From: Liriodendron chinense
Lineage: Eukaryota; Streptophyta; Magnoliopsida; Magnoliales; Magnoliaceae
Direction: 5' to 3'
Assembly (NCBI GenBank): GCA_003013855.2
Contig: ML058507.1
Coordinates: 1,426,001-1,490,000 of the forward strand
Length of the DNA: 64,000 bases
The stretch's first letter is position 1, and every line of letters starts with the position of its first letter. The notes beneath the pieces are model-generated. The model made no database searches, was not told the origin of the DNA, and worked only from the letters and a program-made list of their open reading frames with translations. This document shows positions 59,342 to 64,000 of this stretch, in pieces. The position numbers and the translations under genes were made by a program.

Positions 59342-60446
59342 ATACCTGTTTCCTGGCACGTGATCTGGCCGCAGACTCACGGTTCTTGATCATCCTACGC
59401 TGCCTCCTCTCCACCCCCTTCTCCACAGGTTCCCCATCTGCCCCCCTCTTCCTACTTCCACTCCCTCTCATCACCCCTCCACTCCCTCCCACTCCCATCT
59501 CCATCCCGTACTGACTCACTGAGTTATCCATCCCCTGACTCGCCCCAGTACATATCCCATCTGACGGCACTGGGCTCACCGGCGATCCACACCCCACCCC
59601 AAAACCGCCCGCCATACCGCCCCCATTTCCCATCCTCCCCCCAAAACACCCCCCTGGAAAACCACCATTCCTCCCCGCATTCCCACCAAAATTCGACATC
59701 ACCTCCCCCATAACCGTGCCAGGCTGCTGCTGAGGAAACGCTTGGTATGCCTGAATATTGCCTGCGGCACCACCTTTAGCGGTATTCCGGTGGTCTGCAT
59801 ATCCATAACCCATGACATTTCCAGACACTGTAAATTCCGGCTCCACGCCATTATTATTCCGAAAATACGCATACGGCTGCTGCTGTTGCTGAGAAGAAGA
59901 AGATCCCGCGCAGCCTTCCCGAACTACACCAGCCTTTATAAGAAAATCCTCAAGTGTCATCTCTCCAAACGTGGGCTGGCGAGCGGCATTTACATCATTT
60001 CCATCGTTTGTGTGGTTATTGTTAGTATTGCTATGAGCAGAATTCGCCTGCGGCTGCGGGTTTTTGTCTCTGTGGATTTCAGACCAGACCTCCTCAACAG
60101 TTTTCCTGCTGAGTGGGGCGGGGACGGTGAGGGAGCCTTGCCTGTGCAAGCTGGGCTGACGGACAATGGTTGTCGGCATTTCTCCATCTTTGGGATTCGA
60201 CTGTGCAGCCTCCATCGCTGCAGCCACGGCCTGGCTCTCTTCGACCGTCCAGATGTTCGCAATGAATTCGTCCATGTTCATGGAGCCAAAGCTCTTCCCC
60301 GGCTCACAGACTGTGTGCTGGAATTCATCCAAGGTGAGGGAGTAGACCGAGGATTGGCGCATCAGATGGTTGTTGGACTGTTCTTCTGGACGAGGGGTGG
60401 CAGTGTCGACTGGTGAGACCGGAACAGCTTCGGATGAAGAAGCCAT
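32509..60446 (-). CDS. ABI5: ABI5-type bZIP transcription factor, four exons, 25.4-kb first intron
   Basis: Group A bZIP factors bind ABRE (ACGTGGC) promoter elements in the nucleus and carry out abscisic-acid responses in seeds and under drought. Exons: 60446-59346, 33950-33879, 33765-33736, 32595-32509 (1101+72+30+87 nt; 429 residues). Conserved phospho-regions: MRQSSVYSLTLDEFQHTV (29-46), VRQPSLHRQGSLTVPAPLSR (95-114), ARQPTFGEMTLEDFLIKAGV (155-174). A poly-Gln run (186-190) and a Gly/Met-rich stretch (255-330) follow. The basic region is RRQRRMIKNRESAARSRARK (347-366), with the invariant N355 and R363. Zipper leucines are at 373, 380 and 387. The C-terminus is LRRTFTGPW. The start at MASSSE fits the family; an in-frame ATG at 60698 would add about 84 residues of low complexity. 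The N-terminal motifs are closest to ABI5/DPBF1, and the C-terminus resembles ABF/AREB proteins. The symbol is given by family resemblance. Confidence 0.88.
33736..33765 (-). CDS. ABI5: bZIP exon 3 micro-exon (residues 392-401)
   Basis: 30 nt coding EEEEARRKKK. Acceptor GGAATCAG, donor GTACAATTG. Same length and charged character as the ten-residue segment that follows the zipper start in ABI5 (AELERKRKQQ). Intron 2 is 113 bp. Confidence 0.85.
33879..33950 (-). CDS. ABI5: bZIP exon 2 (residues 368-391)
   Basis: 72 nt, AYTVELEAELEMLKEENARL then RKEQ. Acceptor ATATACAG before GCG, donor GTATGTGG. It forms the leucine zipper start. Size and phase equal exon 2 of typical ABI5 genes as I recall them. 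Confidence 0.9.
34162..34348. repeat. 187-bp tandem repeat, left part
   Basis: The unit begins TGCCATGGATAGCAGTATAT and contains ACCATCCATCTTCTGAGCCC. It continues, after the Copia 2 insertion, at 39814-39999 and 40000-40150 with a 186-bp period. The end of a preceding copy (CCATCCAATGGTAGGCC) is visible at 34144-34161. No coding content. Confidence 0.75.
35069..35440 (-). pseudogene. Copia 2 protease/pre-integrase region and deletion junction
   Basis: VVGIGTVRIRIFDGIERVLE, then VISLGALEEKGCVF and IARMWQVPKGHMRRAEKGVK, which correspond to the stretch from protease to the pre-integrase domain. After GGCGTGAAAGTGC the sequence joins the 3' tail (CACGAGAAGCGGTGAAGC). Integrase, RT and RNase H are missing at the same place as in Copia 1. 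Confidence 0.65.
35602..36311 (-). pseudogene. Copia 2 gag, main part, with CCHC zinc knuckle
   Basis: The gag core (36311-35810) shows WKVKIESLLVQKRLDEALGK, KSLENRMYLLMQLFTLRIAE and ILLNSLPDSYESFRDSV, as in Tnt1-type elements. After one stop the frame continues with a Lys/Gly-rich part and an intact knuckle, CRSCGQEGHMRGDC (CX2CX4HX4C; about 35700-35660). The first roughly 20 gag codons lie across the nested insertion at 39140-39077 (start MGSSTRFDVEKF). It is well preserved apart from the insertion and the stop between the two frames. Confidence 0.75.
36312..39076 (+). mobile_element. LTR-like insertion (TGTAAC...GTTACA) in the gag of Copia 2
   Basis: 2765 bp, starting TGTAACACCCCG and ending CGGGGCGTTACA, with target duplication TCCAT at 36307-36311 and 39077-39081. 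TG...CA ends, inverted terminal words and a 5-bp duplication fit a solo LTR of a gypsy (Tekay/Del-like) element better than a DNA transposon. It holds a TATA-like GTTGTATAAAACC near 37090 and a (GA)n tract at 37181-37220. No protein gene is supported. Orientation is arbitrary because the ends are mutually complementary. Confidence 0.7.
39814..40150. repeat. 187-bp tandem repeat, right part
   Basis: Two further copies start at 39814 and 40000 with TACCATG-ATG-CAGTATATATGG, and each contains GAACCATCCATCTTCTA or a close variant. They are the direct continuation of the copy at 34162-34348 interrupted by Copia 2. A more diverged copy is visible at about 52370-52500. Confidence 0.75.
40160..40500. 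repeat. Low-complexity region: GGGA repeats, (GA)n, poly-G24
   Basis: GGGAGGGAGGGAGGGAG at 40401-40417, (GA)n at 40429-40454 and an unbroken run of 24 G at 40455-40478. The left half (40160-40400) may be LTR sequence of the adjoining gypsy relic, but I cannot prove it. Confidence 0.7.
40500..43046 (-). pseudogene. Ty3/gypsy pol relic (RT to integrase and C-terminal part)
   Basis: On the minus strand, 43046-42858 reads DEWKTTFKIQDDLYEWHAMPF and STFMRFMNKVLRPFI (RT). 41610-41362 reads integrase core sequence (MPHFISCKNVTNASDVAHFF, LLHGVPKTF). 40866-40507 resembles the C-terminal tail. Everything between is full of stops. The integrase stretch contains a clean 108-bp tandem duplication (41405-41620). 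The RT is cut at 43046 by Copia 3 and resumes at 50099. Confidence 0.65.
41405..41620 (-). repeat. 108-bp in-frame tandem duplication in the gypsy integrase relic
   Basis: Two copies, 41405-41512 and 41513-41620, differ at only a few positions. The unit is 36 codons, so the frame is preserved through both copies. Confidence 0.85.
43672..44410 (+). pseudogene. Copia 3 gag, broken
   Basis: Pieces read KMEDLLVLQGLEEPLLGKGP (43740s), KKLKNIYAKKSLKNHLYLML and FNRLAC, in shifting frames. The zinc knuckle at 44352-44393 is intact: CWACGMSGHMKRDC (CX2CX4HX4C), preceded by a Lys/Gly-rich stretch. Confidence 0.75.
44411..44990 (+). pseudogene. Copia 3 protease and pre-integrase region
   Basis: The same open frame as the knuckle (to 44846) carries EWLLDSRTSYHMCPD, where the catalytic DSG reads DSR, so protease activity is lost. 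It continues with FVGIGSMHIKMFGGIKRI and LISLGALDAMGCKF. A frameshift leads to MWHARLGHMSERSMKVL (about 44865-44915), then CEHCMYG. Confidence 0.75.
44990..45451 (+). pseudogene. Copia 3 integrase core
   Basis: VHSDVRGSSPIVFVG gives the first core Asp and RIDNGGKFTSGEFNQYYKDK the second. PEHNGVTEWMNQTLLERAR gives the catalytic Glu region (family consensus NGVAERMNRTL; here VTEWMN). Stops lie at about 44987 and 45148. It breaks off near 45470 at the inserted LTR-like sequence and resumes at about 47430. Confidence 0.75.
45497..47420 (+). mobile_element. LTR-like insertion between integrase and RT of Copia 3
   Basis: About 1.9 kb of non-coding sequence separates the two halves of the Copia 3 frame. 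At 45770-46060 it holds about ten variants of the word TCCGATCAATCGGA, and a run of 16 C at 47381-47396 lies near its right end. This composition and a probable TGTTAGAATG start (45507) suggest a solo LTR, but I could not find a matching target duplication, so both edges are approximate. Confidence 0.45.
47430..48640 (+). pseudogene. Copia 3 integrase end and reverse transcriptase
   Basis: EEVWSDRSINYSNLRVFSCE marks the end of integrase; ARKYIFVGYGGVKVHRLYDP follows. RT: EAFNDVDVKKWKASMQDEMD, later YGLKQLPS, and the palm motif YVDDM at 48457-48471 within LILYVDDMLIITHNM. Multiple stops (48035, 48410, 48609) and a deletion in the fingers make it dead. Confidence 0.75.
48640..49460 (+). pseudogene. 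Copia 3 RT thumb and RNase H
   Basis: VTYSSVVGSLMYVMVYTRPD (48760s) is the Copia thumb/connection. RNase H reads CDSSNAINLAKNSVYHSRTK, then FIRQVLEEGDATLEKIHTS and LTNMLTKVV (49185-49360). The active-site Asp in CDS is present. The tail after it (to 49531) matches the 3' tails kept in Copia 1 and 2. Confidence 0.75.
50099..50350 (-). pseudogene. Upstream part of the gypsy RT relic
   Basis: The minus strand reads YKPRRMCVDIQ, the RT fingers motif (consensus RMCVDYR), preceded by SLRKLKSIAV-like sequence. It adjoins the Copia 3 duplication ATCAA and continues the relic at 40500-43046. 50350-50690 is unrecognised. Confidence 0.5.
50690..51575 (+). pseudogene. Ty3/gypsy gag relic, plus strand
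   Basis: Begins DFRPKVDLPSFNAQLYIEDF and LNWILEDE, continues NYMEIFKEKKVKLMAIGRRV, then SVRDYIEELYHMSIRNNLVE and an intact knuckle CYRCGQPGHQSNMC (about 51430-51472). DDPEVDDAEHIED follows. This is a standard gypsy gag in order, broken by stops. It sits exactly between an LTR and the pol relic of the minus-strand element, but in the opposite orientation. Confidence 0.7.
51580..52269 (-). repeat. LTR of the TGATGTAGG family
   Basis: On the minus strand it starts TGATGTAGGACATGCC at 52269 and carries TTCTTGTGGATT near its end, like the LTRs at 4846-7936 and 8860-9296. It may be the 5' LTR of the gypsy relic to its left. No partner LTR or duplication was found. Confidence 0.5.
52370..52500. repeat. 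Diverged copy of the 187-bp repeat
   Basis: Shares GGTTGGTAAATCTAGACCATCC-like wording in the same order (broken here by substitutions), then ACCATCCATCTTCTGAGC and AGTGCACTAAGTAGAGTC, with the tandem unit at 34162 and 39814. 52500-53820 has no recognised feature. Confidence 0.5.
53822..55114. mobile_element. 1.29-kb element with about 180-bp terminal inverted repeats
   Basis: The left arm (53822-54006) and the reverse complement of the right arm (54951-55114) share GCTACACCCA-GGCTTG, ACATACGCAT and TATCTCGAGGGGATT. A (CT)n tract and CTTATATAG at the inner edge are also shared. The microsatellite lies inside both arms in mirrored orientation. No transposase is seen, so this is a non-autonomous DNA element or large MITE. 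Its exact outer ends and target duplication are unresolved. Confidence 0.65.
54379..54500. repeat. 61-bp tandem duplication
   Basis: Copies at 54379-54439 and 54440-54500 begin AAACTTC-AACGACG and end AGAAATCCACCCC, with a few differences. It lies inside the inverted-repeat element. Confidence 0.8.
55375..56395 (-). pseudogene. Copia RT and RNase H relic (different lineage)
   Basis: On the minus strand from 56395: GVKLISCKWVYDLKHMG, then QIEKALYDLRQAPRAWYG (consensus LYGLKQAPRAWY), then, nearer 55680, LIYLT-TRPD-like and GQFMNNPTKPQL, and TSYNILYN. WAGDPLTGRSTWL-like RNase H text lies near 55440. Many stops. It keeps Copia order over 1 kb, with a large deletion of the palm region. It lies in host-gene orientation within intron 1. 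Confidence 0.65.
56435..56735. repeat. Head-to-tail array of foldback MITEs
   Basis: Two units, 56457-56596 (140 bp) and 56603-56719 (117 bp), each begin CCTGCTCGGAGC and end GGCTCCAAGCAGG, with about 30-bp inverted ends (TTTCATT-GTCCACATCA). An extra right end (GGCTCCGAGCAGG, 56439-56451) precedes them and an extra left end (CCTGCTTGG) follows at 56724. Neighbouring ends are separated by only 4-6 A/T-rich bases. Confidence 0.7.
56939..57024. repeat. Short foldback element
   Basis: CCTCTGTGATTGGTCCA at the left pairs with TGGACCAATCACAGAGG at the right. Inner CTGTGTCAGAG pairs with CTCTGACACAG, around a small loop. The total is 86 bp, able to form a hairpin with only short mismatched parts. 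It resembles a MITE or small-RNA precursor. Confidence 0.7.
57375..57563. repeat. Foldback element, copy 1
   Basis: The arms start GGTGCCCACCTAAATGATTG and, on the reverse strand, GGCACCTACCCAAATGCTTG. Complementarity extends about 75 bp to TTTCT near the loop. The loop is A-rich. Confidence 0.65.
57728..57911. repeat. Foldback element, copy 2
   Basis: Same family and layout as 57375-57563, 165 bp further on (GGCCCACCTGAATGATTG opposite GGCGCCCACCCAAATGTTTG). A run of about 22 T precedes it. Confidence 0.65.
59301..59338 (-). repeat. (CT)n tract 7 nt inside the bZIP intron 1 donor
   Basis: The minus strand reads GTATGGAT followed by about 19 CT units. Because the tract is open in the exon 1 frame, retention would add a short Ser/Leu tail before a stop. 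Confidence 0.9.
59346..60446 (-). CDS. ABI5: bZIP exon 1 (residues 1-367)
   Basis: Start codon at 60446-60444. The exon ends ...RARKQ at 59346 with donor GTATGG. It breaks exactly between RKQ and the AYTVELEAEL of exon 2, the usual junction in ABI5/ABF genes. It encodes all N-terminal regulatory motifs and the whole DNA-binding basic region. Conceptual reading past 59346 runs into a (CT)n tract, which is intron. Confidence 0.92.
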
Positions 60447-60532
60447 GAGGGTATTTTGAAAATGAATTTTGGGTTTTCTTTTCTGTTGATTTTTGTTGCT
60501 TGTATGTGGAGCTTGCTCAGCTGGGATTCTGC

Positions 60533-60560
60533 TCTGTAAGAAAGAAGAGGAAATACGAGT
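60533..60560 (-). promoter_or_regulatory. Candidate 5' UTR splice acceptor of the bZIP gene
   Basis: The minus strand reads TTTCCTCTTCTTTCTTACAG before AGCAGAATCC, a strong pyrimidine-rich acceptor 87 nt upstream of the start codon. A 5' UTR intron occurs in several ABF-type genes. I could not fix the donor. Confidence 0.4.
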
Positions 60561-60572
60561 TAGCGTTTTCTG

Positions 60573-60601
60573 AGAAGAAGAAGAAGAAGAAGAAGAAGAA
60601 G
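60573..60601. repeat. (GAA)n microsatellite in the bZIP leader
   Basis: About nine GAA units (TTC on the gene strand), upstream of the start codon. Confidence 0.85.
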
Positions 60602-61076
60602 AGATGGAGATTTCCGCCAGCATTAGAGAGGAGAAAAGCCAGGGTTCATGCATCACAACGTGGATACTGAATAGTTTGCTGATGTGTCCAACCGGCACAA
60701 GTGGGGCGCCTGGTTAGGTGATCAGTGCCATCGAAACCACATTCTAGATCCAATATGTGGCCTTAATTTGTGGACCACCCATGCAATTCCTTCCTAACCG
60801 TCTATTATAAGATACTGAACGGAGGGTTAGGATCTTTCCTTGTGATTTTCTTTTTTCTTGTTGGGGAGCATTACCGTTGCAGGAAAGGACTCATTTAATG
60901 GTCTGGATCATCTTACCATGGGGCCCACTTACACCAACTCGCCCATCAGAGCGTTTTAATTTGTCAGAACAATAAATAATTTTTCCAGGCAGGAGATAGG
61001 ATGAGAATCTCATTTATGCGCCCCTCCAACGCACTTTCAGAAGAAATAGTAAATGTCTGGAGAAAATATTAGAAAA

Positions 61077-61084
61077 ATTATATA
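61077..61084 (-). promoter_or_regulatory. Candidate TATA box of the bZIP gene
   Basis: TATATAAT on the minus strand, within CCAAATATATAATTTTTC, about 630 nt upstream of the start codon. The long leader would be consistent with a 5' UTR intron. Not proven. Confidence 0.3.
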
Positions 61085-61124
61085 TTTGGGGCCTCCCCGG
61101 CAGCACACGTTGATTCCTAACCGT

Positions 61125-61133
61125 ACACGTGGC
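61125..61133 (-). promoter_or_regulatory. ABRE / G-box
   Basis: ACACGTGGC (GCCACGTGT on the gene strand), a perfect abscisic-acid response element, 679 bp upstream of the start codon and about 45 bp upstream of the candidate TATA box. Confidence 0.6.
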
Positions 61134-61804
61134 AAGTTCATATTAACTACAGCCTGCTTGAATCTATCATCAGCTCCCTAACGGGATGGATCAGAAGAAT
61201 CTGAACGGAATTTTGCTTGAGGGGCCTATGTGTGGTCCCTAATCAGACGGTTTTGATCCTTCTATCTATACCTACTTAGTTAGGACCACCATTCGCAATG
61301 GATCGCATCAGATGAGAATCTTTCACCTCTATCCTACAAAGGTCGCAGTGGTTAGTACTGTTCCTATCAGGCTAGGGCAAAACTAAAACGCCTGAGATAT
61401 TTGGGGCCACCATATTGTATATTTGAAATCCACACCGTCCATTAGGTGATAAACCTTACTTTCACCGTTCATAGAAGATATCATCCTGATAAAAATTCTG
61501 GATGGGCTACACCAAAGGGAAGTAATAAAATCGCTCCTAAAACCTTCACAAGTTCCCACATTGTGGCCCACCTAAGTTTTGAATCAAGCTTGTTTTTGTA
61601 TCTTCCATTCATCTTGGCAAGTCACACGTCGTGACTAGGTTTGATGAAAGAGCCTAGCATCAAGGAGTGCACCTGATGGATCAAGTGGATTTCACAGTAT
61701 ACAACATGATGGGTCCTAAAGTACTAGTAGAGGATTTTTGCGCTAGACTCCTCACATACTTCACTGCAATTAAAAAATGCTGATGACTCTTCAACTATAA
61801 AGAT

Positions 61805-61813
61805 ACACGTGGC
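61805..61813 (-). promoter_or_regulatory. Second ABRE / G-box
   Basis: Identical ACACGTGGC, sharing the 11-mer TACACGTGGCA with the first, 680 bp further upstream. ABI5-class factors bind this element, so the pair fits self-regulation. 61140-63090 shows no gene. Confidence 0.5.
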
Positions 61814-63099
61814 ATGCTTGTACAGCAAACCATACAATCTAAGTCACTGACCAATTATGGATGAAGCATAACCAGAAAGTTAGCATCAGATTTTTCTCTT
61901 GCAATTTGGACCTCTAACCATTTTACATCTAACCATCCATTTGGTATCCATCAATTGGGTGCTTAGGATTGCTTGAACATCATGAGCTTATCAATATGTC
62001 GACCCATCCATGACGTGCCACACAATATGTATGGTTTCGATAATTGTACATGAGAGCCACTTGTTATAAGATGGGTCATGTTCAGAAGTTTTCAGACGCC
62101 CATGCATTTCAAGGGTAAAAGTAAAAAACCACAAATCATCAAGTAACATGCATACGTTATTGTATAGGCTTATATTTCCAAATTGGTTACTAAATTATGC
62201 ATTTCCAGGGTTAAGGAAAGGCACTCCTTGTTTTATAGGTAACCTGGGCACAAATTTGAGACCTGGTCATGCTAGGGGCTCAAACCCAAATCCTTCTTTC
62301 ATTTGTGTATCACCAAACAGGCTAGATCCTCCACAAATGTTTGCAAACAAAGGCCATGTCAACTAATTAAAAGGTGCTATTTTCTGGTGCTGATGCGACC
62401 AATTGGTGCTCATGTGGCATTCAAGTAGGCTTCACGTAGAATCTATTAGGTTTAGTAATACATGGAAATTAATTAACTTATCTCTTAAGACACAAACTTT
62501 TAAGTTGTAAATAGATATTCAAGAAGAAACTAATGATAACTAAAGGTTGATGGAATTCGATTGAGAAATATAAGAATAACAGGGATAAAACTTATTTTCA
62601 ACACTTACAACTGATATTTGATATTTCCAATGATTTTCACTAATTTAAATTGTTTGGCAAATCCAACTTTAAGTACTTAAATAAAATTTCACTTAAATTA
62701 TAGGTCTTTTTTTTTTTTAGCTCCATTCCCTTCACTTAATGCTAAAGGCTAAATATTAAAGTGTTGTATTAAAATTTCTTTCACTTTCAACTAAAATATC
62801 CCTAAAATTATTTCAAAATTGCAATTCAACACTTCAACTTTTAATTAATTTTCAGAGCTTATTTTCAATTTGTTAAATAGCACCTAAGTAGCCAAAGGGT
62901 TCAAAAAGAAAAAAGGTGTTAAGTACTTTAATATCAATTCCACTATGCCAAAGATGACATTTATCTGTATCTTAGTTGACATAGCTTCCATATATAACTT
63001 TTTAATTCACCAAATAAATGTTACAATTGTCTTTTTAAAATGTGAACTAGAAGAAATTTACATTATTTAATTCAAAAGTGCGCATAGAATTAGATCAAG

Positions 63100-63760
63100 A
63101 ACATAAGGTATGTAGGTTTTTGAGGTTTTTATGTGGACTTAAACAAGTACCAAAGCGGTAACACAAAGTTTCAAAGTTTCACCAAATTATGATGTTTAAT
63201 GGGTTTAGCTTCAAAGATGCCTCTAATCTAAGGTTTATGGAAACTCATGTGCCTTTGTTTGTTTATATGTAAACAATCTTTTAATCTTTGAGACAAACCT
63301 AGAAGTTATTAATAAGACCAAATCTTTCATTTTCTCAATTTGATATGAAAAACTTCAGAGGTGCTGTTTCATTTTATGAATTAAAATCACTCATATAATA
63401 TTACTTCAATCCCAATAGAGAATATATTGAAATAATATAAGTACTTCAATTGTAACCTTTATGCACACCTTATAACCGTACTAAAAAACTAAAACAAAAT
63501 ATTAGTGAAAGTGTAAAGCTATTTTATGGACATTAAAGAACCAAACTTGTATAACTCATTCCACCATAGAATTAGAATAGGTTTCTTTTGAATCAACTGT
63601 AAGGAGGTAAAATAAATAAAAACTTTATTAATAGATATGCCTTCTAGAGTAAAATCAATACTACCACCCATATCCATTCATTGTTATAACTTCAGTGTTA
63701 TAAGAAGAGCTAATATTAATTATTACAATAGAAATATAGATAAATTCATTAGAAACATAG
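63100..63760 (+). pseudogene. Copia RT relic upstream of the bZIP gene
   Basis: Frames read LCGLKQVPKR (consensus YGLKQASRQW), then GFSFKDASN, HVPLFVYM, then LEVINKTKSF and QFDMKNFRGA (consensus FDMKDLGEA). RT order is kept from the palm approach to the thumb, with stops throughout. The YVDD palm motif is lost. No LTRs were found, and it is very AT-rich. Confidence 0.55.
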
Positions 63761-63937
63761 TTGCATTAGACAACTCTTAAAAAATTGTATACCAAATCTT
63801 AACTTTATAAGACCTAACGAAAATATAGTGGATCCTTAACAAAAGGCCTACATAGGAAAAATGTCTAAAAAACTTCTTGTAAAAAAATGAATAACTAGAA
63901 ATATTCCTTATTGAAATGTGTAATATGAATTTAGGAG

Positions 63938-63941
<4 letters not shown>

Positions 63942-63971
<30 letters not shown>
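63942..63971. repeat. (CT)n microsatellite
   Basis: About 15 CT units near the right edge of the window. Confidence 0.9.
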
Positions 63972-63974
<3 letters not shown>

Positions 63975-64000
63975 TGTTTTCCCTTGAAGCATATGAAGGA

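Larger units (their letters stand above)
33951..59345 (-). other. bZIP intron 1, 25,395 bp, filled with transposons
   Basis: GTATGG donor at 59345, CTGTATATAC-type acceptor (minus ATATACAG) at 33951. It contains two complete LTR elements, two nested LTR-like insertions, gypsy and Copia relics, foldback repeats and several (GA/CT)n tracts, described separately. 58000-59300 inside it shows nothing that I recognise. Confidence 0.85.

Noticed and set aside
59742..60416. Plus-strand open frame of 224 residues opposite bZIP exon 1
   Set aside because: Shadow of the GC-rich exon on the other strand; no domain and no codon pattern of its own.
60447..60698. N-terminal extension of the bZIP protein from an upstream ATG
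   Set aside because: The extension is Ser-rich from a (GAA)n tract, includes a strong splice acceptor, and lacks family resemblance; MASSSE at 60446 is the better start.

Overview
This is a plant nuclear window, from a flowering plant judging by its elements and its one host gene. It is dominated by nested LTR retrotransposons. The only host protein gene I can support is an ABI5-type bZIP transcription factor on the minus strand. It has four exons: 60446-59346, 33950-33879, 33765-33736 and 32595-32509. Together they give 1290 nt including the stop, or 429 residues, with every junction GT-AG and in phase 0. The first intron is 25,395 bp and holds most of the right half of the window. The species cannot be fixed from the sequence.

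Left part (1-9397): the 3' end and 3' LTR of a Ty3/gypsy element whose body lies outside the window; a Copia-type LTR fragment; a 5'-truncated LINE with an RNase H domain and poly(A) tail; a remarkable element at 4846-7936 with inverted LTRs, flanked as one unit by the 5-bp duplication TGCAC; a 232-bp tandem duplication; and an old LTR relic.

9398-28672: one 19.3-kb Ty3/gypsy element of the Tat type (5-bp duplication AAACT). It carries broken gag, protease, RT, two RNase H regions and integrase on the plus strand. An antisense gene at 23706-19416 encodes a plant-mobile-domain-like protein with at least two intron-like interruptions. An array of about 14 hairpin units precedes the 3' LTR. The 3' LTR is itself split by a 1.5-kb solo LTR (duplication ATAAC).

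28739-31167: an internally deleted Tork/Tnt1-type Copia element (duplication CTTCT). 31173-33950: the 3' exons of the bZIP gene and its flank.

33951-59345 (intron 1): a 187-bp tandem repeat split by a second deleted Copia (34349-39808, duplication GACCC). That Copia's gag is split by a 2.77-kb LTR-like insertion (36312-39076, duplication TCCAT). Next comes an old gypsy pol relic split by a third, near full-length but dead Copia (43047-50093, duplication ATCAA), which has its own LTR-like insertion. Beyond it lie a gag relic in the opposite orientation, another LTR, a terminal-inverted-repeat element, a Copia RT/RNase H relic and several foldback MITE-like repeats. 59346-64000: exon 1, the putative promoter with two identical ABRE boxes, AT-rich sequence and a Copia RT relic.

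The host gene fits abscisic-acid signalling: ABI5-class factors bind ABRE (ACGTGGC) elements, and its own upstream region carries two. Duplications and nesting give a relative order of insertion. The target-site duplications were read by eye and are the strongest evidence for element boundaries.
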